DNA of 9,327 nt from Candidatus Nomurabacteria bacterium (lineage in GTDB: Bacteria > Patescibacteriota > Minisyncoccia > Phycocordibacterales > UBA918): assembly GCA_943359405.1 (NCBI GenBank), contig CALRHO010000026.1:1-9327 (forward strand), read 5' to 3'. Of the stretch, positions 1-5,042 are shown piece after piece (positions within the stretch are counted from its first letter, which is position 1; every line of letters begins with the position of its first letter). A program made the translations under genes and the position numbers. The notes under the pieces are model-generated. The model made no database searches. It had not been told where the DNA came from and worked only from the letters and a program-made list of their open reading frames with translations.

Positions 1-332
1 GGCCAGCCGACCTCTTCGTCAGGTAGGCCGGTTTCTTCAAGTGCGTCGTCGTCTTGGAAGCCACCGATTGGTGTCAGCGGAAGTCCGTAAGGGGTACGTA
101 GAATTAGTGTCGGAAACGGACCTGTGCCGACTGGTAGGTACACATAGGTAGCGAGTGCAACGCCATCACGCATGGCGACCTGCTGCACTAACCTGACGCT
201 ACCGTCAGTGACGGTTCCTCGTAACTCACTAGCGAGAAGGTACACAAAACCAGCAAATAAGACAAAAACACTCCAGGCAATCAGTGGAAAAAATCTAAGT
301 CCTTCAATACTTCGCTCTGATCCGGTTTTCAT
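1..332 (-). CDS. Membrane-anchored CocE/peptidase S15-family hydrolase, N-terminal part only
   Basis: The reading frame opens at an ATG (332-330) and stays open for 110 codons to the window edge, so the C-terminus is missing. An in-frame TAG four codons upstream fixes this as the first possible ATG. After a short N-terminus, one hydrophobic segment (about residues 14-35, FFPLIAWSVFVLFAGFVYLL) looks like an uncleaved anchor or signal. Residues about 53-83 (MRDGVALATYVYLP, GPFPTLILRTPYG) match the conserved opening of CocE/NonD and X-Pro dipeptidyl-peptidase (S15) alpha/beta hydrolases, in which the RTPYG strand supplies part of the oxyanion region. An acidic stretch (QDDDALEETGLPDEE) follows. 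The catalytic Ser, Asp and His would lie beyond the window, so activity cannot be judged. The family cleaves esters, amides or acyl groups; the substrate here is unknown. It is transcribed divergently from murD. Confidence 0.72.
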   Translation of the reverse strand, partial: MKTGSERSIEGLRFFPLIAWSVFVLFAGFVYLLASELRGTVTDGSVRLVQQVAMRDGVALATYVYLPVGTGPFPTLILRTPYGLPLTPIGGFQDDDALEETGLPDEEVGW

Positions 333-391
333 AAGATAAATCTACTAAATACGTTTAATAACAAGGTCAGCCAGTCCTGGAAGACATTATT

Positions 392-400
392 AGTATAACA
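392..400 (-). promoter_or_regulatory. Extended -10 promoter for the CocE-like gene
   Basis: Read on the minus strand this is TGTTATACT, a near-consensus -10 (TATACT) preceded by the TGn extension. No convincing -35 lies at 17 bases. Transcription would start near 385, giving a leader of about 50 bases before the ATG at 332. The rest of the 333-491 intergenic region shows no hairpin, repeat or small gene that I can support. Confidence 0.5.
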
Positions 401-456
401 AGCGTACACTTGATAAAACCAACATGAGTAACCGGGTCGGGGAGAACGTTGAGAGG

Positions 457-485
457 TTGCGAGTCGTCGTAAAACACGGTAGCGT
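457..485 (+). promoter_or_regulatory. Weak candidate promoter for murD
   Basis: TTGCGA (457-462) and TAGCGT (480-485) are separated by 17 bases. Four of six -35 positions and three of six -10 positions match the sigma-70 consensus, so this is weak evidence. The predicted start of transcription falls on or next to the murD ATG at 492, which would make the mRNA leaderless. There is no Shine-Dalgarno upstream of murD. Confidence 0.28.
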
Positions 486-491
486 ACCAGT

Positions 492-1868
492 ATGAACCAA
501 ACCAATTTCTTCACCAGTAAACGCGTCACCGTCATGGGGCTTGGGCTCTTGGGGCGGGGGGTGGGTGATGCTGCCTACATCGCAGCCGCGGGAGCAGCGG
601 AGGTCATCGTCACTGATCTCAAAGACGAAACAACGTTAGCTGATTCAGTGTCGCAATTACGTGATTTTGCAAACGTGCGACTTGTTCTCGGTGAGCACCG
701 TCTAGCAGATTTTCAAAATGTTGATTTGGTTTTGGTGGCAGCCGGAGTGCCCGAACAGTCACCGTATCTTGCGGCCGCTCGTCAGGCAGGAGTGCGTCTC
801 TACCAAAGTGCAGCGCTGTTTGCCAAATTGTCGGGGGTACCCATTATTGGCGTGACCGGTACGCGTGGTAAGAGTACGGTGACTCACATGATTCACCACG
901 TACTTACCATGGTCACGGGTGAAACCGTACTGTTGGGAGGGAATGTACGTGGGGTTTCAAACTTGCAGTTACTACGTGAAGTGCAAGATAATTCACTTTG
1001 TGTGATGGAGCTTGACTCGTGGCAACTCCAGGGCTTTGGGTGGGCAGGGATAAGTCCACAGGTGGCAGTGTTCACCAATTTTATGGAAGATCACCTCAAT
1101 TACTACCACGTGGGCGGTCGGTCATATGATGAGGCCATGGCGGCATACTTTGCCGACAAGGCCAATATTTTCCGTTACCAAGCCGAGAGTGGGGTGTTTG
1201 TCACGACGCCGGCAGTGTTTGCGCAGGCACAAGACTTTGCCCGCAACGCTGGAATTACCTTGGGTCAAGAAGTGGTGCTCGCTGATGTGTCAGTGCTCCC
1301 TGAAGATATGTTGCTTGCCGTACCGGGTGAGCATAACCGACAGAATGCAGCTCTGGCCTATGAAGCATTGAAAGCCCTTGATTTGCCCGACGAAGAAATT
1401 TTTGAGGCACTTACCACCTTCCCCGGTGTACCTGGTCGACTTCAGTACATTGGTGCAACCGAGGCTGGGGCGCGCGTCTATAATGACAACAATGCCACCA
1501 CGCCAACTGCTACGATGGCGGGCATTGAGGCGGTAGCCAATCATAAAAACGTAGTACTCATAGCCGGTGGTTCGTATAAGGAGGTAGACCCGGCGCCACT
1601 GGTGCCACTCATTGAGCAGTACGTAAAGAACCTGGTACTGATACCAGGCACTGGCACTGACCGACTCGTGGCACGCCTGCAAGCAAATAGTTCAGTTAAC
1701 TGGACTATTGTCGAAACTTTGAAAGAGGCAGTGGAGAGTACAGTGGCACAGGCTGAAGCGGGGGATGTCATCCTCTTTTCACCAGGGTTTGCTTCGTTTG
1801 GTTTGTTTACAAATGAGTATGAGCGCAATGATGTGTTTATGCGGGAGATGGTACCTCGTTTGGCATAA
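492..1868 (+). CDS. murD: UDP-N-acetylmuramoyl-L-alanine--D-glutamate ligase (MurD)
   Basis: MurD adds D-glutamate to UDP-MurNAc-L-Ala in the cytoplasm, using ATP, as the second step of stem-peptide assembly. At 458 residues it has the usual three-domain Mur ligase length. An N-terminal Rossmann-like domain begins with VMGLGLLGRG (14-23). The central ATPase has the P-loop GTRGKSTV (123-130), ELDSWQLQ (173-180, normally close to ELSSFQLE) and NFMEDHLNYY (196-205, normally NxTxDHLDRH). K223 in ADKANIF lies where the carbamylated lysine is expected. HNRQNAALA (281-289) precedes the C-terminal domain, which carries YNDNNATTP (330-338), GGSYKEVD (359-366) and FSPGFASFGLF (429-439). YNDNNAT lacks the lysine of the common NDSKAT version, as do some other bacterial MurDs. 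The ATG at 492 is the first in frame with this N-terminus; no Shine-Dalgarno precedes it. Its 3' end converges with pgeF. Confidence 0.95.
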   Translation: MNQTNFFTSKRVTVMGLGLLGRGVGDAAYIAAAGAAEVIVTDLKDETTLADSVSQLRDFANVRLVLGEHRLADFQNVDLVLVAAGVPEQSPYLAAARQAGVRLYQSAALFAKLSGVPIIGVTGTRGKSTVTHMIHHVLTMVTGETVLLGGNVRGVSNLQLLREVQDNSLCVMELDSWQLQGFGWAGISPQVAVFTNFMEDHLNYYHVGGRSYDEAMAAYFADKANIFRYQAESGVFVTTPAVFAQAQDFARNAGITLGQEVVLADVSVLPEDMLLAVPGEHNRQNAALAYEALKALDLPDEEIFEALTTFPGVPGRLQYIGATEAGARVYNDNNATTPTATMAGIEAVANHKNVVLIAGGSYKEVDPAPLVPLIEQYVKNLVLIPGTGTDRLVARLQANSSVNWTIVETLKEAVESTVAQAEAGDVILFSPGFASFGLFTNEYERNDVFMREMVPRLA

Positions 1869-1884
1869 CGGACAGCGAGGCAAT

Positions 1885-1922
1885 TAAAAATGCCGTCGCC
1901 CCCTGCTCGGGAAGGCGACGGC
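1885..1922 (-). terminator. Rho-independent terminator of pgeF
   Basis: GCCGTCGCC (1892-1900) and GGCGACGGC (1914-1922) form a perfect 9-bp G+C-rich stem. CCC and GGG inside the loop can extend it by three pairs around a two-base bulge. On the minus strand the stem is followed at once by ATTTTTAATT, the expected U-tract, so it ends transcription coming from pgeF (stop at 1932). Reading plus, AAAG follows the stem, so it is not an intrinsic terminator for murD, although it could protect the murD mRNA 3' end. Confidence 0.85.
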
Positions 1923-1931
1923 AAAGTCTCA

Positions 1932-2732
1932 TCATTGTAAGGAGACGAACACCGAGTTTGGCCGGGGCTTGTTGCCGCGAAGGCTACCAAGCCAGGGGGT
2001 CGTCACGGTGCAGAGGGTGTCGCGCAGGCAGTGGTCTGCCGGTACTCCGAGTCGCTGCACGGTTTCGCGGGCAACCAGGAAGAGGTCGAGCTCGCCCTTT
2101 GCGACGTCACCGAAGACTGGTTCTCCGTAGTGCTTAAGGAACGGTGCTGCCTTCTCGGGGTAGTTTGGGAAGGCGGCAGCCGAGACACCGGCCGTCGCGT
2201 AGAGGTAGACCGAAGGCCGCTCATTGACATGCGGTGCCACTGCGTCGAGTGCAGTACTCACCATGTTTTGCCCCCGTTCGTCCGGGGCTAAAAGGTCACG
2301 CATGCCGTGTACGACTGCATAGTCGCCACTCTTGTCATTCAGAAGAACAATCACGGGGCAGTCGCGTGTCTGCATGACCACTGTCGCGGGATGTTCGTGG
2401 TCGACCACTACGACGTCAGTGTTCAGTATCGTACCTTTGCCCAGTACGTGGATACTGCGGTGGAGCCCACCAAGGTAAACTATAGGCTCTTTCCCCGTCG
2501 TCGCAGCTAACGAAGTCGAGGGTATCACTCCAACGAGTGGTGGTTTGAACCCCACCGTTCTTAGGTGTTTTTGTTGGTGTCGCAAAGCCCACTGTAATCC
2601 GGGGTCGCGCTCTGCAAAGGCAGACGGCAGAGGCTGTTGAGCGCCGTGTACAGCAACCATCAGCCGGTGCGTTCTGCCGACTGATTTTTTGAAAAATCGG
2701 TCGGGTGCTGACAGTTCGAGTAGAGTTGCCAT
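1932..2732 (-). CDS. pgeF: YfiH/PgeF-family (LACC1, former polyphenol oxidase) peptidoglycan editing factor-like protein
   Basis: This 266-residue protein is a divergent member of the YfiH/YlmD/LACC1 family. Such proteins have purine nucleoside phosphorylase and deaminase activity, and loss of E. coli YfiH (PgeF) lets L-Ser replace L-Ala at stem position 1. The three putative zinc and catalytic ligands are visible: H91 (GLHRSIHV, matching QVHG), C125 (QTRDCPVIVLLND, matching TADCxPVLL) and H142 (AVVHGMRD, matching HAGWRG). The C-terminal GELDLFLVARETVQRLGV (213-230) is typical. The usual FFSYRR is replaced by WLGSLRG, and WRG by MRD. I chose the ATG at 2732 over one eight codons upstream because AGGGAGG sits five bases before it. 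It is the only gene here with a strong Shine-Dalgarno. G+C counted by hand over 1981-2700 is about 58%, somewhat above 541-960 in murD (about 54%). It lies reversed between murD and murC with its own promoter and terminator. Confidence 0.8.
   Translation of the reverse strand: MATLLELSAPDRFFKKSVGRTHRLMVAVHGAQQPLPSAFAERDPGLQWALRHQQKHLRTVGFKPPLVGVIPSTSLAATTGKEPIVYLGGLHRSIHVLGKGTILNTDVVVVDHEHPATVVMQTRDCPVIVLLNDKSGDYAVVHGMRDLLAPDERGQNMVSTALDAVAPHVNERPSVYLYATAGVSAAAFPNYPEKAAPFLKHYGEPVFGDVAKGELDLFLVARETVQRLGVPADHCLRDTLCTVTTPWLGSLRGNKPRPNSVFVSLQ
2677..2704 (-). repeat. Long inverted repeat inside the 5' coding end of pgeF
   Basis: CCGACTGATTTTT and AAAAATCGGTCGG face each other across two bases (12 of 13 positions complementary, the other a T-G mismatch or wobble). 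In pgeF mRNA it would form a stem of about 12 bp with a four-base loop, starting 28 bases after the A of the start codon. It encodes about residues 10-19 (PDRFFKKSVG). It could slow or gate translation initiation, or be a by-product of the coding sequence. Confidence 0.6.
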
Positions 2733-2737
2733 GGAGG

Positions 2738-2744
2738 CCTCCCT
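2738..2744 (-). promoter_or_regulatory. Strong Shine-Dalgarno that sets the pgeF start
   Basis: Read minus, AGGGAGG lies five bases before the ATG at 2732-2730. It overlaps a perfect 10-base palindrome, GGAGGCCTCC (2733-2742), so the site could pair with itself or between two mRNAs. It points to 2732, not 2756, as the true start. Confidence 0.8.
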
Positions 2745-2757
2745 GATTTTGTCCATC

Positions 2758-2769
2758 TATGATAGTATG
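2758..2769 (+). promoter_or_regulatory. Candidate -10 region of murC overlapping the pgeF promoter
   Basis: TATGAT (2758-2763) and TAGTAT (2764-2769) are two -10-like hexamers in a row, 19 and 13 bases before the murC ATG. No good -35 is seen at 17 bases. They lie on top of the -10 of the reverse pgeF promoter, so initiation in the two directions should be mutually exclusive. No Shine-Dalgarno precedes murC. Confidence 0.4.
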
Positions 2770-2789
2770 ACGAATCAAGGCTATGTCAA
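2762..2789 (-). promoter_or_regulatory. Sigma-70-type promoter of pgeF
   Basis: On the minus strand a consensus -35 TTGACA (2789-2784) is followed after 16 bases by TACTAT (2767-2762). Transcription would begin near 2755, about 23 bases before the ATG, leaving room for the Shine-Dalgarno. The -35 lies over the first codons of murC, so the two genes share and may compete for this region. Confidence 0.7.
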
Positions 2790-4084
2790 GTAACCCGTCT
2801 ACAGTGGCCAATCGCATTCACTTCATTGGAATTGGGGGAATTGGCATGTCGGCACTCGCTCGTTTTTTCTTACATGAGGGTAAGCGAGTGAGTGGCAGTG
2901 ATCGGGCACCGTCGTTGATCACTGACGCGCTCGCTCGCGAAGGAGCAACTATTTTTACGACGCAAGTGGCGGGTAATATTTCGTCCGACATTGAACTGGT
3001 GGTCTATACCGAAGCGATGTCACCCGAACAAGAAGAAATGGTGGCGGCCCGCGCGCTCGGGGTACCGATGGTCAACTACTTTGAGGCGCTCGGGGCGGTG
3101 GCCAACGACTACTATTTGATAGCCGTTGCTGGTGCGCACGGCAAGACGACGACGACTGGCATGACGGTTGATATCTTAGAAGCCGCAGGACTTGATCCGA
3201 CCGCTATCGTCGGGTCACTGCGCAGCAAGACAGGGAGTAATTTCCGAGCAGGGAAGAGTAAGTATGCAGTGGTGGAGGCGTGCGAGTATAAGCGCGACTT
3301 TCTACACCTACAGCCCGACGTACTCGTCATCACCAATATCGACTACGAGCACGTTGATTATTATCGTGACCTCGCTGATGTGCAATCGGCGTTTCGTGCG
3401 CTTGCAGAGAAAGTGCCAGCCGAGGGTTATGTGATTGCCAATGTAACTGATCCTAACGTAGCTCCTGTCGTGACTGGATTGGCCTGCCGGGTAGTTGATT
3501 ATCGTGAGTATCTCGACCTCATGCTGCCGCTGCGCCAACCGGGTCTCCACAATCGGCAGAATGCTGCTGCCGCGTGTGCGGCCGCAGCCATGGTAGGGGT
3601 AGGGGCGGAAGTTTGTAGCGCAGCCCTCGCGGCTTTTGCTGGTACGTGGCGGCGGTTTGAATATAAGGGTGAAGTAGCCGGCGCACCGGTCTACGACGAC
3701 TACGCGCATCATCCTCGGGAGGTAGCGGCGGCAATTTCGGGTGCACGCGAGCTCTATCCTGATAAAAAACTCTTAGTGGTGTTTCAGTCGCACACCTTCT
3801 CGCGAACACATGAGTTATTTGCTGACTTTGTGTCAGCGCTCGCAGGAGCCGACCAGGTGGTGATGCTACCCATTTATGCGGCGCGAGAGAAGAATATGAG
3901 TGGTGTCACGGCTGAAAAACTGGTGGCTGCAGTTAACGAAAAAGGTATCACAGCAGAGTTTTTACCGACTCTTGAAGCTGTGACCGGCCGGGTTCGCGGT
4001 CTTGTATCACCCAATCATGTTGTCGTAGTGATGGGAGCGGGGGAGGTGACCAAGGTGGCAACGCAATTATTTGAAAATAACTAA
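2783..4084 (+). CDS. murC: UDP-N-acetylmuramate--L-alanine ligase (MurC)
   Basis: MurC attaches the first stem residue, normally L-Ala, to UDP-MurNAc in the cytoplasm, using ATP. The 433-residue protein has all three Mur ligase domains: an N-terminal dinucleotide-type fold with HFIGIGGIGMSALA (13-26), the central ATPase with AGAHGKTTTTGM (116-127), VVEACEYKRDFL (163-174) and VITNIDYEHVDYY (182-194), then LHNRQNAAAA (255-264), and a C-terminal domain with YDDYAHHP (304-311), QSHTFSRTHELFADF (335-349) and IYAAREKNMSGV (364-375). The DDYAHHP and SRT motifs mark MurC (or the related Mpl) rather than MurD, MurE or MurF. The complete biosynthetic-type C-terminus and the neighbouring murD favour MurC over Mpl. 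EACEY replaces the more common EADE. The ATG at 2783 has no Shine-Dalgarno. rsmI begins four bases after its stop. Confidence 0.94.
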   Translation: MSSNPSTVANRIHFIGIGGIGMSALARFFLHEGKRVSGSDRAPSLITDALAREGATIFTTQVAGNISSDIELVVYTEAMSPEQEEMVAARALGVPMVNYFEALGAVANDYYLIAVAGAHGKTTTTGMTVDILEAAGLDPTAIVGSLRSKTGSNFRAGKSKYAVVEACEYKRDFLHLQPDVLVITNIDYEHVDYYRDLADVQSAFRALAEKVPAEGYVIANVTDPNVAPVVTGLACRVVDYREYLDLMLPLRQPGLHNRQNAAAACAAAAMVGVGAEVCSAALAAFAGTWRRFEYKGEVAGAPVYDDYAHHPREVAAAISGARELYPDKKLLVVFQSHTFSRTHELFADFVSALAGADQVVMLPIYAAREKNMSGVTAEKLVAAVNEKGITAEFLPTLEAVTGRVRGLVSPNHVVVVMGAGEVTKVATQLFENN

Positions 4085-4088
4085 CGGT

Positions 4089-4760
4089 ATGTCTGGATGT
4101 CTGTCGATTGTTGCAACACCAATTGGTAATTTGGAAGATATCACGCTGCGGGCACTCCGCACATTTCGGGAGTGTGACTATGTGTTATGTGAAGATACGC
4201 GAATGACAGGAAAGTTACTTTCCCACCACGGTATCAAGGCCACCCTGCGTCGCTATGACGCGCATGCGAGCGAGCGAGTCCACGAGATGGTGCTCGAGGA
4301 TTTGGCGGCTGGGAAGCGTATCGCACTTTGTTCGGATGCTGGGACACCAGGGATTAGTGACCCAGGAGTTCTCCTGGTCGCTCGGGCGCGGGCAGCGGGT
4401 AGTAGCATTGAAGCAATTCCAGGGCCGTCGGCACTTACCGCCGCCCTTTCACTCGCGGGCGTACCAGGAAATCAGTTTACGTTTCTTGGGTTTGTGCCAC
4501 AAAAAAAAGGCCGACAGACTTTTTTTGCCACCCTGCCCGAAGTGGTGCAGCCGGCTGTCTGCTTCGAGTCAACCCATCGAATTATGAAGGCACTTGAGGC
4601 GCTCCTCATCCACCCTACCGCTACCGTGATGGTGGCGCGTGAACTGACGAAGTTGCATGAGGAAGTGGTGGTAGGGACTCCAGCTGAGGTCCTGGCGCAC
4701 TTTCAGGAGACGCCTATTAAACAGAAAGGCGAGTTTGTCATCATTTTCAGGGCGACCTAG
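4089..4760 (+). CDS. rsmI: 16S rRNA (cytidine(1402)-2'-O)-methyltransferase RsmI
   Basis: RsmI 2'-O-methylates C1402 in the decoding centre of 16S rRNA, using S-adenosylmethionine. The 223-residue protein opens with LSIVATPIGNLEDITLRAL (5-23), followed by CEDTRMTGKLLSHHGI (34-49), the binding-loop motif SDAGTPGISDPG (82-93), IPGPSALTAALSLAG (110-124), FLGFVPQKKGR (132-142) and ARELTKLHEEVVVGT (183-197). This is the classic RsmI (tetrapyrrole methylase fold) signature. It is shorter than the E. coli enzyme (about 286) and appears to lack the extra C-terminal part. The ATG at 4089 is preferred; a TTG at 4071 in the same frame would overlap murC by 14 bases and add six residues unlike the family. 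With only four bases after murC, it is probably co-transcribed and translationally coupled. The last codons hold the promoter of the next gene. Confidence 0.95.
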   Translation: MSGCLSIVATPIGNLEDITLRALRTFRECDYVLCEDTRMTGKLLSHHGIKATLRRYDAHASERVHEMVLEDLAAGKRIALCSDAGTPGISDPGVLLVARARAAGSSIEAIPGPSALTAALSLAGVPGNQFTFLGFVPQKKGRQTFFATLPEVVQPAVCFESTHRIMKALEALLIHPTATVMVARELTKLHEEVVVGTPAEVLAHFQETPIKQKGEFVIIFRAT

Positions 4761-4772
4761 GTCGGGTATACT
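4744..4772 (+). promoter_or_regulatory. Promoter of the 80-residue membrane protein gene, with a palindrome in the spacer
   Basis: TTTTCA (4744-4749, four of six to TTGACA) and TATACT (4767-4772, five of six to TATAAT) are 17 bases apart. Transcription would start near 4779, about seven bases before the ATG at 4786, leaving no space for a ribosome binding site. A perfect 12-base palindrome fills most of the spacer. Confidence 0.6.
4753..4764. promoter_or_regulatory. Perfect 12-bp palindrome, candidate operator
   Basis: CGACCTAGGTCG is its own reverse complement. It spans the rsmI stop codon (TAG, 4758-4760) and lies wholly between the -35 and -10 boxes of the downstream promoter, a place where a dimeric repressor or a MerR-type activator would bind. 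No regulator gene is visible in the window, and chance cannot be excluded. Confidence 0.4.
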
Positions 4773-4785
4773 GGTACGCGTCTCT

Positions 4786-5028
4786 ATGTCCAAAGAAACT
4801 TTCGTGTTTGTTGGTGGAATTTTACTCACGATTGTCCCGTTTCTTGGCATACCACTGACATGGAAAGTAACCGCGACCGTGACGCTCGGTGTCCTGTTTA
4901 CCCTCGTTGGGTACCGTTTACGGCGAGCCCGGTACCTATCAGCAATTGATCGGGGGAATGGGGAGCGGGGTACTGACTCCTTCGTGGAGACTACCGAGCC
5001 ACTGTTTCCAGATCGTACGCTACAATAG
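4786..5028 (+). CDS. Small two-helix membrane protein, function unknown
   Basis: The 80-residue product has two hydrophobic segments, about residues 5-23 (TFVFVGGILLTIVPFLGIP) and 27-43 (KVTATVTLGVLFTLVGY), joined by a very short turn. A basic stretch (RLRRARYL) and a polar, acidic tail follow. The basic residues after the second helix and the short start suggest a hairpin with both ends in the cytoplasm. I recognise no enzyme motif. The ATG at 4786 is preferred over an in-frame TTG at 4735, because the TTG lies upstream of the promoter -10 and inside rsmI. It stands between rsmI and an anchored glycoside hydrolase, so an envelope role is possible but unproven. Confidence 0.68.
   Translation: MSKETFVFVGGILLTIVPFLGIPLTWKVTATVTLGVLFTLVGYRLRRARYLSAIDRGNGERGTDSFVETTEPLFPDRTLQ
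5021..5026 (+). promoter_or_regulatory. Candidate -10 of the glycoside hydrolase gene
   Basis: TACAAT (five of six to consensus) lies at the 3' end of the small membrane protein gene, 10 bases before a TTG (5037) and 16 before the ATG (5043) of the next gene. No clear -35 is present. Initiation near 5033 would give a very short leader. Confidence 0.38.
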
Positions 5029-5042
5029 AATGGTCATTGAGT

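Noticed and set aside
333..491. Small RNA or riboswitch in the divergent intergenic region
   Set aside because: No stable hairpin, conserved aptamer pattern or terminator could be recognised; only promoter-like elements are present.
1892..1922. Bidirectional terminator serving murD as well
   Set aside because: On the plus strand the stem is followed by AAAG, not a T-tract, so only the minus direction is supported.
1541..1990. 149-codon minus-strand frame that runs from pgeF into murD
   Set aside because: It crosses the pgeF terminator and overlaps two well-supported genes in other frames. Its sequence has no family features.
2733..2756. Upstream ATG giving an 8-residue extension of pgeF
   Set aside because: It coincides with the predicted transcription start and has no ribosome site, whereas the ATG at 2732 has an ideally spaced AGGGAGG.
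2416..2817. 133-codon minus-strand frame covering the murC-pgeF promoter region
   Set aside because: It overlaps pgeF in another frame and would be translated through the promoter. The YfiH frame has clear conserved ligands.
4501..4527. A8 and T7 runs in rsmI as a frameshift or phase-variation site
   Set aside because: The reading frame is intact, with family motifs on both sides. A shifted frame yields no recognisable product, and a short run encoding Lys-Lys is ordinary.
4735..4785. TTG-initiated 17-residue extension of the small membrane protein
   Set aside because: The TTG lies upstream of the promoter -10 and within rsmI, so the transcript from that promoter would not include it. The ATG at 4786 is better.
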